64,000 nt of DNA, taken from Planctomycetaceae bacterium UBA2671. GTDB taxonomy: Bacteria; Planctomycetota; Planctomycetia; Planctomycetales; Planctomycetaceae. Position numbers and translations under genes: made by a program. Where the stretch lies: the NCBI GenBank assembly GCA_002359185.1, contig DEML01000026.1, forward strand, positions 55,866-119,865, read 5' to 3'. Below are positions 9,378 through 18,845 of the stretch, piece by piece. Each line of letters starts with the position of its first letter. Positions within the stretch are counted from its first letter, which is position 1. The notes under the pieces were generated by a model. That model ran no database searches. It was not told the DNA's origin and saw only the letters and a list, made by a program, of their open reading frames with translations.

Positions 9378-9557
9378 ATGAGGACATTCTACCGGCTTAA
9401 GCCATTCATCATATTGCTATTCGTATTTGTTGGGGGTTTTGCATTCAATGGATGCGGTGGTCCACAGGATGGTGATGTTGCAGATGCCCCGGCAACAGAA
9501 GCAGATGAAGCTGAATTGACAGAAGAAGAAGCCGCAAATGAGCCTACTGAATATTGA
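9378..9557 (+). CDS. Small lipoprotein next to the DUF1559 gene
   Basis: A 59-residue frame starting at ATG 9378. It encodes a basic N-terminus (RTFYRLK), a hydrophobic stretch (FIILLFVFVGG) and a cysteine at residue 26 in the context F-N-G-C, a passable lipobox. After the cysteine the mature part is only about 34 residues, mostly Asp, Glu and Ala. It follows the DUF1559 gene by 53 bases and precedes a terminator, so the two form an operon. The pairing of a DUF1559 pseudopilin-like gene with a small acidic lipoprotein is common in planctomycetes. Function unknown. Confidence 0.7.
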   Translation: MRTFYRLKPFIILLFVFVGGFAFNGCGGPQDGDVADAPATEADEAELTEEEAANEPTEY

Positions 9558-9590
9558 CATAAAACCGTAATACGGATTCGTACTCTAGAG

Positions 9591-9622
9591 AAAAGGCCCA
9601 CTGCTATCAGTGTGCCTTTTTG
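9591..9622 (+). terminator. Intrinsic terminator of the DUF1559-lipoprotein operon
   Basis: Thirteen-base arms (9591-9603 and 9608-9620) pair with one mismatch around a CTAT loop, with flanking A- and T-runs. It lies 33 bases after the lipoprotein stop. It may also help end transcription of the convergent ankyrin gene, which stops at 9764. Confidence 0.88.
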
Positions 9623-9763
9623 GGGTACTTATTGCAGGACACACATCGAATAAACAGAAAGCGTTTTTTTATAAAGCGGACGTAGCCCAATCATATCTGA
9701 GTTGCCCTTAATAGTTCACGATTCCTGTGTGTCGAATCCTGGACTTGGATTATGACTGCTCGA

Positions 9764-11227
9764 TTATTCAATGGAATTGAAAGACATGACTCGTTCAATC
9801 GCAATTGTCGTCTCTGGGGAGGGGCGGAAGTTTCCCGGGCGGTGTCCTTGAGCGATTTCCAGCGGCGTCCGCTTGAAATGATTCTTGCGATTCCACTTTT
9901 GGAAGTCGGCTCCATTTTCTGCCAAACAGGCCACCAGTTTTGTCCAACTTTTGTAAGCCGCTCCATGCATCGCGGAATTGTTGCGGTCGTCTATCGCGTT
10001 GATGTCTGATCCGAGTTCCAGGAGTAATTTCACAGTCGCAATGGCGTCTTCTTCCGTGCCTGCGGATTCATCTCCGTTACTCAAAATTCCGACGCCACAG
10101 GCAGCAAGCAATGGAGTGACATTATCAGCGTTCTTCAAATCAGGATCGGCTCCAAGATCAATCAATAGACGTAATAGTGGGAGATCTCCTGTTTCAGCAG
10201 CCAGCAAAAAGGGAGTCGCATCAGTTTTGTTGAGGCGTTGATTGCCCGAAGAATGTTTACTGTGTCGAGCGTTGATATTTGCTCCCTGTTTAATGAGTAA
10301 ACTTACAAATTCCAGGCTACTCATTTTGCCAGACCCGATGGGCGGGGGATCGCCGTCTCCGCGAAGCGGTTTGCGAACCCAGGTCATCGCATGCAATGGT
10401 GTGAATCCGGTTCGATTTTCGTTGGGATCAGCCCCGAGTTCCAATAACTTCGCTGCAAGTTCGAAGTGCCCGTTTTCCACAGCCATTACGAGTGGAGTCG
10501 TTCCTGAAGGGGCTCCGTTTTTTGTCTTCTTTTCGGCTTTCATGGTTTCATTAACACCAAGACCAGCCTTCAGCAAACGCACGACAACTTCAATTCGCCC
10601 CTCGCGGACGGCGAAAAACAGCGGTGTAAAACCAGATTGAAGGGGAGTCCGAAAATCTGCGCCGGCTTCAATCAAAATGTCGACAACTTCGACGTTCCCC
10701 TCGGCAGCAGCCCACATAATAGCCGTCTGATCATTTCGATCTCTGCTCTCGATATCGGCTCCACGAGCCAAAAGCAATTGGACTGGTCCGGGGTTTCCCG
10801 TTCGGGAAGCGGTCATCAATGGAGTTTCTCCACTCCGCAAAGCCAGATTCGGTTCAGCCCCGTGTTCTAATAAATGTTCGACAATCGACTTATTTCCATT
10901 CAGACAACCCAGATAGAGCGCTGAGATGCCATATCGATTTTTTAGCTTAACATTGGCACCAGCGGACACTAACTTCTTAACCTGTTCCGATTTGTCATAA
11001 TAAGCGGCCCAGTGCAGGGCAGTCATTCCATCGACTTGAGCGGCATTAATATTTGTATCAGATGCAATCAGTTCGTTAACTTGAATCCATTTCTGATTTT
11101 CAGCGGCCTCCGCAAGGAGAGGAGAGGAATCTTGTGCAATCACAATACGATCGCTATCACTGAACACCATTGTAATGGCAATCAGCAAAAATACTCTCGG
11201 GAATTTCACTTGAATGATCTTCTTCAC
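9764..11227 (-). CDS. Exported ankyrin-repeat protein
   Basis: The chosen start is GTG at 11227, which lies 13 bases after the stop of the upstream DUF1552 gene and is preceded by a GGA-type ribosome site. An in-frame ATG at 11293 would overlap that gene by 53 bases and add a non-signal-like extension. From the GTG the protein has a clean signal peptide (KKIIQVKFPR then a hydrophobic core), then about eleven ankyrin repeats covering nearly all of the roughly 487 residues. These show the T-P-L-x-x-A-A-x-x-G, V-x-x-L-L-x-x-G-A-D patterns. Ankyrin arrays bind proteins; no enzyme domain is present. It is the third gene of the module with PSD cytochrome and DUF1552 and is probably a periplasmic partner or scaffold for them. 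Confidence 0.88.
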   Translation of the reverse strand: MKKIIQVKFPRVFLLIAITMVFSDSDRIVIAQDSSPLLAEAAENQKWIQVNELIASDTNINAAQVDGMTALHWAAYYDKSEQVKKLVSAGANVKLKNRYGISALYLGCLNGNKSIVEHLLEHGAEPNLALRSGETPLMTASRTGNPGPVQLLLARGADIESRDRNDQTAIMWAAAEGNVEVVDILIEAGADFRTPLQSGFTPLFFAVREGRIEVVVRLLKAGLGVNETMKAEKKTKNGAPSGTTPLVMAVENGHFELAAKLLELGADPNENRTGFTPLHAMTWVRKPLRGDGDPPPIGSGKMSSLEFVSLLIKQGANINARHSKHSSGNQRLNKTDATPFLLAAETGDLPLLRLLIDLGADPDLKNADNVTPLLAACGVGILSNGDESAGTEEDAIATVKLLLELGSDINAIDDRNNSAMHGAAYKSWTKLVACLAENGADFQKWNRKNHFKRTPLEIAQGHRPGNFRPSPETTIAIERVMSFNSIE

Positions 11228-11240
11228 TTCTGAATTCCGA

Positions 11241-12590
11241 TTACAAATCGAGTGGCTCAAATAATTCGTCCACTGTTCCCTGACTATCGCCAAACGAATC
11301 TAACTCCACACCTACTTTTTGCAATAATGTGAGATGGAGATTGGATAGTGGAGTCGGTTTTTCATATTTGATATGCCGTCCTCCCTGCATGTTTCCGGCT
11401 GCTCCTCCCGCAACAAGAATTGGCAGGTTCGTGTGGTCGTGGACATTCGGATTCCCCATGCCGCTCCCATACAGGTAGAGCGAATGATCCAGCAGTGAGC
11501 CGTTTCCTTCGGGAGTTGCCTGCAACTTTTCAAGGAATTCGGCAAATAACGAAACATGGAAGTGATTAATCCGGGCAACCTTAGCGATCTTCTCGGGATC
11601 ATTCCCGTGATGAGTGAGAGGATGATGAGGATCGTTCACTCCAATTTCAGGATAGGTGCGATTACTGGTTTCGCGTGCCAGCTGAAATGTGATCACTCGT
11701 GTGATATCTCCCTGAAGAGCCAGAAGCTGCAGATCGAACATCAAACGAGCATGGTCGGCATAAGAAGCAGGCACTCCGACTGGTCGTTCCAGGTCAGGAA
11801 GAGGATTCTCAAGTGTATCCTCTTCTGCTTTCTGGATCCGCCGTTCCACCTCGCGAATCGAATCCAGATACTGGCTGATCGTCTGACGGTCCTGGGGGCC
11901 GAGTTTCGTTTGCAGTCTTTTAATTTCACTGGTCAGAGAGTCGAGCAGGCTCGCTCGTTTTTCAAGATCTGCTTTACGTTCTTCAGCAGTTCCTCCTTCA
12001 CCGAACAGCGTTTCAAATACCAGCCTCGGATGGGCTTCAGCAGGGAGGGGAGTTGTTGGAGATGACCAGGAGAGATTATTCTGGTAAACGCAGGCGTAGC
12101 CGTTGTCGCACTGACCAATAACGGACAGCAGATCCATCGACATTTCCAAAGAAGGGAGTTGCGTGCCCTGACCGATCTGCTGAGCGGCGATTTGATCGAC
12201 CGTGGTTCCCAGGAAATAGTCTGTACTTTCAGTTCGCTTAGCCTTGGCGGCACTCAAAAAGGCGGCATTGGAAGTCGCGTGAGTTCCCGGATAGGCATTT
12301 TGCAATTCCATGTTGGAAATTGCAGTGACATGCTGCTTAACAGGTTCGAGAGATCGCAGAGTGGGCGAAAGCAGCTCCAGTCTTTTTCCATCGGGAGGTG
12401 TCCAGCGGGAGATATCACACCCCATCGGCATATAGACGAATCCCAATCGACGCAGCCGATCGGGACTGGCAGCAGTCTTGGCCATCGCCGTCATCGAGGG
12501 AATCATTGCATCGAGCAGTGGCAAGGCGATTGCCGTGCCTGCACTGCGTAGAAATGTTCGCCTCGGGAGTGCTTTTCTCATAAACGTCAT
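11241..12590 (-). CDS. DUF1552 secreted protein
   Basis: A 449-residue protein with an N-terminal Arg-rich signal (L-P-R-R-T-F-L-R-S-A-G) followed by a hydrophobic stretch, consistent with export. The body matches the planctomycete/verrucomicrobial DUF1552 family: an early V-Y-M-P-M-G segment, and a C-terminal L-Y-G-S-G-M-G-N-x-x-x-H-x-x-x-x-L-P-I-L-V-A-G-G motif, resembling the alkaline-phosphatase/sulfatase-like DUF1501 proteins. Biochemical activity is not established. It overlaps the preceding PSD cytochrome gene by four bases (start inside the stop, ATGA) and is followed 13 bases later by the ankyrin gene, so the three form one transcriptional unit. Confidence 0.9.
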   Translation of the reverse strand: MTFMRKALPRRTFLRSAGTAIALPLLDAMIPSMTAMAKTAASPDRLRRLGFVYMPMGCDISRWTPPDGKRLELLSPTLRSLEPVKQHVTAISNMELQNAYPGTHATSNAAFLSAAKAKRTESTDYFLGTTVDQIAAQQIGQGTQLPSLEMSMDLLSVIGQCDNGYACVYQNNLSWSSPTTPLPAEAHPRLVFETLFGEGGTAEERKADLEKRASLLDSLTSEIKRLQTKLGPQDRQTISQYLDSIREVERRIQKAEEDTLENPLPDLERPVGVPASYADHARLMFDLQLLALQGDITRVITFQLARETSNRTYPEIGVNDPHHPLTHHGNDPEKIAKVARINHFHVSLFAEFLEKLQATPEGNGSLLDHSLYLYGSGMGNPNVHDHTNLPILVAGGAAGNMQGGRHIKYEKPTPLSNLHLTLLQKVGVELDSFGDSQGTVDELFEPLDL

Positions 12591-15001
12591 TGTACCATCC
12601 TCATTTGAAATGGAGTGCTTATTATTATCCCCTGAATCAGTGACGAGAATCGATAATCGTCATCCCGAGCATTGCGGACAATCTTGCGAATCGCCGGCAA
12701 GTCATAATATTCTACCCCACGTCCCAGGGAATAGGTCATTAATTTTTCGATAAGCGTCTCCACAAACACTTCCGGTCGCTCAAGAATTCCGGTTTCAAGT
12801 CCATCGGCTCCTGTAAATTGACGACCATCTGGAAGACCTCCTTCGGCATCAACGGGATGATCCAATTCAAGGTCTCTCCATCGTCCGATAGCATCAAAGT
12901 TTTCCAGAGAAAAGCCTGGCGGATCGATCAAATTATGACAGCTGGCACAGGCTGCATCGGCTCGATGTTGAGCCAGTCTCTCTCGTATTGGTAGACTGGC
13001 CGAAACAGTATTATCTTCTAAAGCCGGAATATTCGCCGGTGGAGGAGGAGGCGGTGTTCCCAGAATGTTTTCCAGAATCCACTTTCCACGAATTACAGGG
13101 GAAGTCCTTGTGGCATACGAGGTAACGGTCAGAATACTTCCATGCCTGAGAAGTCCACCTCGCTGAGAATTTTCTCCAAGTGAAACCTTACGAAAACGAG
13201 TCCCAAAGACATGCGGAATTCCGTAGTGCTTCGCCAATCGTTCATTTAGAAAAGTGTAATCGGACTTCAACAGTTCAAGAACACTGCGATCTTCTCGCAG
13301 GATGCTTTCGAAAAACAATTCGGTTTCCTGGCGAAACGCCTGCCGCAGGTTGTCGTCAAAGTCAGGATAGAGTCGTCCGTCAGGGGTGATCGAATCCAAA
13401 TTCCGCAAATGGAGCCATTGTCCCGCAAAATTTACAACCAATGCTGACGAACGTGGGTCGGCCAGCATTCTCATTACTTGAATTGATAAGACATCTGGTT
13501 CACTCAATTGTCTGGCTTCTGCCAATTCGAGAAGTTCTTCGTCGGGGAGACTGCTCCACAGGAAAAATGACAGACGACTTGCCAACTCCACGTCACTCAC
13601 ACGGTAAGCGGTCCCGGCCTCAACACCTTCGGGAACCTCTTCGATCCGAAACAGAAACTCGGGGTGAACCAGAATGGAACTCAAGGCCATTTCGATGCCA
13701 GCTTCAAACCCTGCTTGCTCACTGTGTTGACGGAATATTGTCAGTGGATTCTTCAGGTCAGCTTCAGTGATCGGCCGCCGAATTGCCTTCCGCAACAGAT
13801 TTCTAATGATCTCCTCAGCGTACTCCTCTTCCTCATTGCAATCTGCCGGCCTTGTAATAAAGATTCGATTTCGACTCGGTGATTCGCCTCCAGCTTCTGC
13901 TGAATATGGCCCGGTAATTGAAACCTGATAGATGGCCGGACCAAGACGGGGATGGCGATACATGTTGTAATGCACATTGAGTGGTTGCCGATACGACTCC
14001 AGCAGAGAAGACGATTCCTTCAGAAATGTTACCCCAATATCATGAGGCCCCGCAGTCACATTGATTCGCTTCACGAGATGCTGATCGACATTTTCGTGAG
14101 AAGGGGGGCTGTAATCATCCTGTTCATTCGCTTTACGATTCGGTGGCCTAACCGTGAACGTTTTTACGAGTTCACGATCCAGTAACAATTCGAGATCGTG
14201 TGGTTTCGAAAGTCCTTCCACATGTTCGTTGCGGTCTCTGGTCAGCCGAATGCGAATCTCGTATTCCCCATCCTGAGGAAAAGTGTGCGATATCAGCGTG
14301 CCTCCGCGTGTTCCAACGGGCAAGCCGTCCATCCGTTGCTCCTGCGTAATATCAGGACGCAGGCGATATGTTTTCCCGCCAGGCGAATTGGACGATCTGC
14401 CGACTGCCAACTGGCTGATCTTCTGGGCAGCTGAGATGTATCGATTGAGCAGCGTTGGCGAGAGTTCTCCAACAGTAATGTTGTCGAAGCCATGACTCAC
14501 CTCATCTGCCGGAAGAAACGAGTCGACATCAATATCTATCGAGAGCAGGTCACGAATGACATTGTGATATTCTGTGCGTGTCAAACGTCGGAAGGTTTCT
14601 GTATGGCCCGGATTGGGATTCTGCTCTACATGACGATCCAACGGCTGTTCGAGCGATTTCAAAACTTCTGCAATCGTCACTTCCTCAGGCTGATCCGCAT
14701 CAGGAGGAGGCATCTGACCGGCCTTCAGCTTTTTGATAACTTTTTCCCATGTCGCCTGCTTATCAACAAGAGTCCCTGAAAGAAGGGATTCCAAATTGAG
14801 TTGTGCACTTGGGTCAGTTCCACTATGGCAATCGACGCAGTAATGATTGATCATTTTAAGAGCAACCGGAGCAGGTGAGTCAAATCCTGCCGCGGGAATT
14901 GCGAATACGAATTGAATTGGCAATAGAAGAAACGGGATTAACCTTATCATTATCAAAAGACCCATTGTGAAAATGTTAGAATACCATATCGTCCTTGGCA
15001 T
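12587..15001 (-). CDS. PSD-type cytochrome (DUF1587/1595/1592/1588/1585)
   Basis: An 804-residue exported protein. The signal peptide fits best if translation begins at the ATG at 14965 or 14950 and not at 15001. Near residue 54 it has a C-V-D-C-H heme site (planctomycete cytochrome C domain). DUF1587 follows (F-R-R-L-T-R-T-E-Y-H-N around residues 154-165), then DUF1595, DUF1592 (L-A-S-R-L-S-F-F-L-W-S), DUF1588 with T-S-P-V-x-R-G-K-W-I-L-E-N-I-L-G and a second C-A-S-C-H, and DUF1585 at the C-terminus. This order is the standard PSD architecture. It is thought to be a periplasmic heme protein acting with DUF1552 partners, perhaps in carbohydrate oxidation; that function is not proven. First gene of a three-gene operon. 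Confidence 0.92.
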   Translation of the reverse strand: MPRTIWYSNIFTMGLLIMIRLIPFLLLPIQFVFAIPAAGFDSPAPVALKMINHYCVDCHSGTDPSAQLNLESLLSGTLVDKQATWEKVIKKLKAGQMPPPDADQPEEVTIAEVLKSLEQPLDRHVEQNPNPGHTETFRRLTRTEYHNVIRDLLSIDIDVDSFLPADEVSHGFDNITVGELSPTLLNRYISAAQKISQLAVGRSSNSPGGKTYRLRPDITQEQRMDGLPVGTRGGTLISHTFPQDGEYEIRIRLTRDRNEHVEGLSKPHDLELLLDRELVKTFTVRPPNRKANEQDDYSPPSHENVDQHLVKRINVTAGPHDIGVTFLKESSSLLESYRQPLNVHYNMYRHPRLGPAIYQVSITGPYSAEAGGESPSRNRIFITRPADCNEEEEYAEEIIRNLLRKAIRRPITEADLKNPLTIFRQHSEQAGFEAGIEMALSSILVHPEFLFRIEEVPEGVEAGTAYRVSDVELASRLSFFLWSSLPDEELLELAEARQLSEPDVLSIQVMRMLADPRSSALVVNFAGQWLHLRNLDSITPDGRLYPDFDDNLRQAFRQETELFFESILREDRSVLELLKSDYTFLNERLAKHYGIPHVFGTRFRKVSLGENSQRGGLLRHGSILTVTSYATRTSPVIRGKWILENILGTPPPPPPANIPALEDNTVSASLPIRERLAQHRADAACASCHNLIDPPGFSLENFDAIGRWRDLELDHPVDAEGGLPDGRQFTGADGLETGILERPEVFVETLIEKLMTYSLGRGVEYYDLPAIRKIVRNARDDDYRFSSLIQGIIISTPFQMRMVQ

Positions 15002-15128
15002 TCTAATCGAAAAATATGATTACACATAAAAGAGGATTGGCGGAATCATTATTGACTGGAAAAGTATTCTCGCACATTTCGTCAATGTTTATCAAACCCC
15101 AATACGTGATTTTTCGAAATGGCTATGA

Positions 15129-17102
15129 TTATTGATCACACAGTGCTCGAGCAATGTAGTCTCGCCTTACTTTTGATCGTGGAACATTGTCCTCGAACCA
15201 ACTGCGAATATCAGCGTCCAGTCCGACTCCATGCATGAAATTGTACAACGCTTTGTTAAGCCCCACGCCGAGGGAATCGTGATTGACACCCGTTGGATCG
15301 ATGAAATCGATATCATTCTTTGCAAAGGAAACCTCAGACAATGGGACCAGTTGTATGCCGTACTCTTCCGGGTTCTTTCCTACCGGTGAGTGAACGGTGC
15401 AGGTGAATCGATGAAAGAAGCCGGACTGAATGCAGCCTTCTTCGAACAACTGCCGGACGTACTCCAAGGCATCGACAGTGTCTTGCACAGTTTGTGTCGG
15501 AAACCCATACATCAGGTAGGCATGAACAAGAATACCGACATCAGTGAAAGCCCGCGTCACCCGTGCAACCTGATCAACCGAGACACCTTTCTTCATCAGC
15601 TTCAATAGTCGATCCGAGGCTACTTCCAAACCTCCGGAAATTGCGATACATCCACTCTCGGCCAGAAGTTCACACAGTTCTGGAGTGAACGATTTTTCGA
15701 ATCGAATGTTCCCCCACCAGGAGACCGTCACGTTGCGACGTAGCAGTTCTTGCGCCATCGCTTTGAGGGCTTTGGGCGGTGCAGCTTCGTCTACAAAATG
15801 AAATCCTGTCTGGCCTGTTTCCTGGATGATCGTTTCAATTCGATCGACCAGAGTGCTAGCCGCAACTCCGTCATAGCGTCCGATGTAATCCAGTGTCACA
15901 TCACAAAAACTGCACTTCTTCCAATAACAGCCGTGAGCGACAGTCAGTTTGTTCCAGCGACCATCGGACCACAACCGATGCATCGGATTGAGCATATCCA
16001 GTGTCGATAAATACTGATCGATCGGCAGTCCATCCCATATCGGAGTGCCGACTTCAGCGAACGGCACATCAGGTTCCGGATGATTGACGTAGTGAACTGC
16101 ACCGATGCAGTTGGTCGTCGCTTCATTTCCCCGTACAAATGTTCGAACCAGTTGCTCCCGGGGTCGCTCGCCACGAAGATGTTCCAGCAATGCCAGGAGA
16201 GGTCTTTCGCCATCATCCAAGGTGATGTAATCGAAATAGTCGAAGACGCGGGGTTCCGAAATCTCCCTTAATTCTGTATTTACAAACCCGCCGCCCAATA
16301 ATGTGATAATGCCGGGGTCTTTGGATTTGATGGTTTGAGCAATACGAAATGCGGCATACACATTTCCGGGAAACGGAACCGACACGAGCACGAGATTCGG
16401 TTGATGTCGAGTAATGGCAGCCAGTGTCAAATCTTGCAAAGTCCTGTCAACGAGATTCATGGGGGCGCTCAAGGCTTCAGCCAGCGGGTCAAAAGTCGGC
16501 TGACTGGCCGCTAGTGATTCTGCATACCGAACAAATTCGAACCGGGGATCAACAGCTTCACGCAGGACATCGGCAAGATCACTGAGGTACAGCGTCGCAT
16601 AATGTCGAGCCCGGTCCTGAACACCTAACGATCCAAACGCCCATCCGAGAGAATCACCATCGTCCTCGTCTTCATACACATTCAGAGCATCAAACCGCGC
16701 CCCTTCTGGAAGAAACATGCGACTATTTATTCGATGAGCCAGCGTGGGATCACGCCCTTGCAGGAACGCAATGACACGATCAATCGTTGCATAATAATTG
16801 TCAAACTGTTCGCAGAATTTACTGACAACAGGCGAAGAATTTGGATTGACTTCGATCTGCTCGAAAATACACTTCAAACCGGTCGATGAGAGCAGTTTCA
16901 GCACTAAAGCCAGCGCCAGATCTTCCTGAACGGCTTCGACTCCTCGGGACCGTAAAAAACCGGTCAAGTATGCAGTCGAAGGGTACGGAGTGTTTAACTG
17001 AGTCATAGGCGGGATGACAGAAAGTACTCGCGGTGGGTTTTGAAGAATTCGGTTCAAGTAAATTGATTCCAGAAATGAAATGGCTCTACAGTAACAGTGC
17101 AA
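15129..17102 (-). CDS. B12-binding-type radical SAM protein
   Basis: A 657-residue cytoplasmic enzyme. Residues 25-310 form the region in which cobalamin-binding Rossmann domains occur (R-V-L-S-V-I-P-P near the start, then L-V-L-V-S-V-P-F-P-G-N and L-L-G-G-G-F at 237-273), but I see no D-x-H-x-x-G cobalamin ligand. The radical SAM cluster motif is C392-Y-W-K-K-C397-S-F-C400, that is CX4CX2C instead of the usual CX3CX2C. The G-G-L-E and later TIM-barrel segments follow as expected. Substrate unknown; relatives are often annotated simply as B12-binding radical SAM. The gene stands alone between two PSCyt modules with intergenic gaps over 120 bases on each side. The true start may be slightly downstream of 17102, just before residue 25. 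Confidence 0.85.
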   Translation of the reverse strand: MHCYCRAISFLESIYLNRILQNPPRVLSVIPPMTQLNTPYPSTAYLTGFLRSRGVEAVQEDLALALVLKLLSSTGLKCIFEQIEVNPNSSPVVSKFCEQFDNYYATIDRVIAFLQGRDPTLAHRINSRMFLPEGARFDALNVYEDEDDGDSLGWAFGSLGVQDRARHYATLYLSDLADVLREAVDPRFEFVRYAESLAASQPTFDPLAEALSAPMNLVDRTLQDLTLAAITRHQPNLVLVSVPFPGNVYAAFRIAQTIKSKDPGIITLLGGGFVNTELREISEPRVFDYFDYITLDDGERPLLALLEHLRGERPREQLVRTFVRGNEATTNCIGAVHYVNHPEPDVPFAEVGTPIWDGLPIDQYLSTLDMLNPMHRLWSDGRWNKLTVAHGCYWKKCSFCDVTLDYIGRYDGVAASTLVDRIETIIQETGQTGFHFVDEAAPPKALKAMAQELLRRNVTVSWWGNIRFEKSFTPELCELLAESGCIAISGGLEVASDRLLKLMKKGVSVDQVARVTRAFTDVGILVHAYLMYGFPTQTVQDTVDALEYVRQLFEEGCIQSGFFHRFTCTVHSPVGKNPEEYGIQLVPLSEVSFAKNDIDFIDPTGVNHDSLGVGLNKALYNFMHGVGLDADIRSWFEDNVPRSKVRRDYIARALCDQ

Positions 17103-17436
17103 AGTGAGTTGGAAAACCTGCCCGCACTCAAGTAGAGGGTGTATTCAAAGTGACGTGCAATGGATCTGTTCCAGAGCTTATTCAAAAATTATCTGCAGCG
17201 GTCGGCAGGAGTAAAGACTGCGTTTTGCCTTCACTTAATGCCCATGCCACTGCAGAATCCATTGAAAAATGATCTGAATGCATAAAAGTTGCATGGTACC
17301 ATTGAAGCAGGTGACATGTATACAAATTCAACAATGAAGAATTTGCAGAATCTGATTGTTGATGCGAGCGAAATTATCGAGACAATTTATCTGGTGTGCC
17401 TCAACAAGTCTGTCATGATAATCAGCAGCAACTCGG
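17103..17436. other. Intergenic region, nothing recognised
   Basis: A 334-base stretch between the start of the radical SAM gene and the stop of the DUF1501 gene, both on the minus strand. It must contain the radical SAM promoter and the end of the DUF1501 transcript. I see no convincing hairpin with a T-run, no RNA gene and no coding frame with family resemblance. Confidence 0.5.
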
Positions 17437-18828
17437 TTACGCGATAATTTCATGTGCAACATGGCCAGCTACATCGGTCAGTCGAAAGTCGCGCCCGGCA
17501 TGGCGGTAGGTCAATCGCTTATGATCGATTCCTAGCAGGTGCAGCAATGTAGCGTGCAGATCGTGAATATGCACTTTGTTTTCTACGGCATAGTAACCAT
17601 AATCGTCGGTAGCTCCGTAGCGAATGCCCGACTTCACGCCGCCACCAGCAAGCCACATGGTGAATCCTTCCGGATTGTGATCCCGTCCGTCATGACCAGC
17701 TCCCTGACAGGTTGGTGTACGGCCGAATTCGCCACCCCACAAAACTAACGTATCGTCCAGCAAGCCTCGAGATTTCAAATCGGTCAGCAGACCAGCAATC
17801 GGCTTATCAACTTCAGCGGCATTCTGGGTGTGACCTTTACGAAGATTCCCATGTTGATCCCACTGCACTTCTGTGTTGCTGTGTGTGATCTGAACAAAGC
17901 GGACTCCACGTTCCACAAAGCGACGAGCCATTAAACACTGTCGACCATAATCGGCGGTAACGGATTCGTCGATTCCATACAGTTGATGTGTTGTCTGACT
18001 TTCTGCAGCCAGATCGAGCGCAGCAGGCATTTCCATTTGCATTCGGAAGGCCAGTTCAAAGGATTGGATTCTTGCTTCTAACTCGGCATGGGGACCGGTG
18101 GAGTCCAGGAGATCGCGGTTGAGCGATTGTGTAAGGTTGAGTTGTAGTCGCTGAGCTTCGCGAGTGAGATTTGCGTTCTGAATGTACTTCACTTGAGCCT
18201 GCTCTGAGGATTGGCTGGCCACTCCCAGAGGTGTTCCTGCATTTTCAGCGGGCAGAAAAGCGGACCCCCAGTTTTTGGTTCCCCCGTGGGCGAGTGTCGG
18301 GCAAATTGTTATAAATCCAGGCAGATTGTTGTTCTCTGTTCCGAGCCCATAGTTAATCCAGGATCCCATACTCGGACGCACGAAGGTATCGCTTCCGGTA
18401 TGTAATTTGAGGGCTGCTCCTCCGTGGGCGGGATTCGTTCCGTGGACTGAATTCAAGATGCACAGATCATCGACACACTGAGCGACATGCGGAAAAAGTT
18501 CGCTGACAGGAATGCCACTCTCCCCATAAGGTTTGAACTTCCAGGGAGAAGCCAGCAGTTCTCCGGTCGGAGCGAACTGCACACGTGGTTTTTCAAAGGG
18601 ATACGGTTTGTGGTCCGCATTTTGAAGTTGTGGTTTATAATCAAACGTGTCAACTCCTGAAGGACCACCCTTCATAAAGAGAAAAATGACACGCTTTGCT
18701 TTGGGAGTATGATGAGGCAGGTGTGATACCGTTTTTCCGCAAGCTTCTTCCGTCAGTAACGAAGCCAGAGCGAGCGCACCAAAACCGGCGCTCGATCGTT
18801 GCAGCATTTGTCGTCGCGATATTGGCAT
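17437..18828 (-). CDS. DUF1501 secreted protein (module 2)
   Basis: A 463-residue protein of the DUF1501 family, related to sulfatases and alkaline phosphatases. It carries a twin-arginine-like start (I-S-R-R-Q-M-L-Q-R-S) and a hydrophobic region ending near residue 30. Family motifs are G-G-P-S-G-V-D-T-F-D-Y-K-P, G-G-E-F-G-R-T-P and G-R-D-H-N-P-E-G-F. These Asp/His/Arg residues correspond to metal and phosphate/sulfate-binding positions in the wider superfamily, though activity has not been shown for DUF1501. It follows the DUF1549/DUF1553 cytochrome gene with a 17-base gap, so they are co-transcribed. Confidence 0.92.
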   Translation of the reverse strand: MPISRRQMLQRSSAGFGALALASLLTEEACGKTVSHLPHHTPKAKRVIFLFMKGGPSGVDTFDYKPQLQNADHKPYPFEKPRVQFAPTGELLASPWKFKPYGESGIPVSELFPHVAQCVDDLCILNSVHGTNPAHGGAALKLHTGSDTFVRPSMGSWINYGLGTENNNLPGFITICPTLAHGGTKNWGSAFLPAENAGTPLGVASQSSEQAQVKYIQNANLTREAQRLQLNLTQSLNRDLLDSTGPHAELEARIQSFELAFRMQMEMPAALDLAAESQTTHQLYGIDESVTADYGRQCLMARRFVERGVRFVQITHSNTEVQWDQHGNLRKGHTQNAAEVDKPIAGLLTDLKSRGLLDDTLVLWGGEFGRTPTCQGAGHDGRDHNPEGFTMWLAGGGVKSGIRYGATDDYGYYAVENKVHIHDLHATLLHLLGIDHKRLTYRHAGRDFRLTDVAGHVAHEIIA

Positions 18829-18845
18829 TAAAAGTTCTCTTCAAT

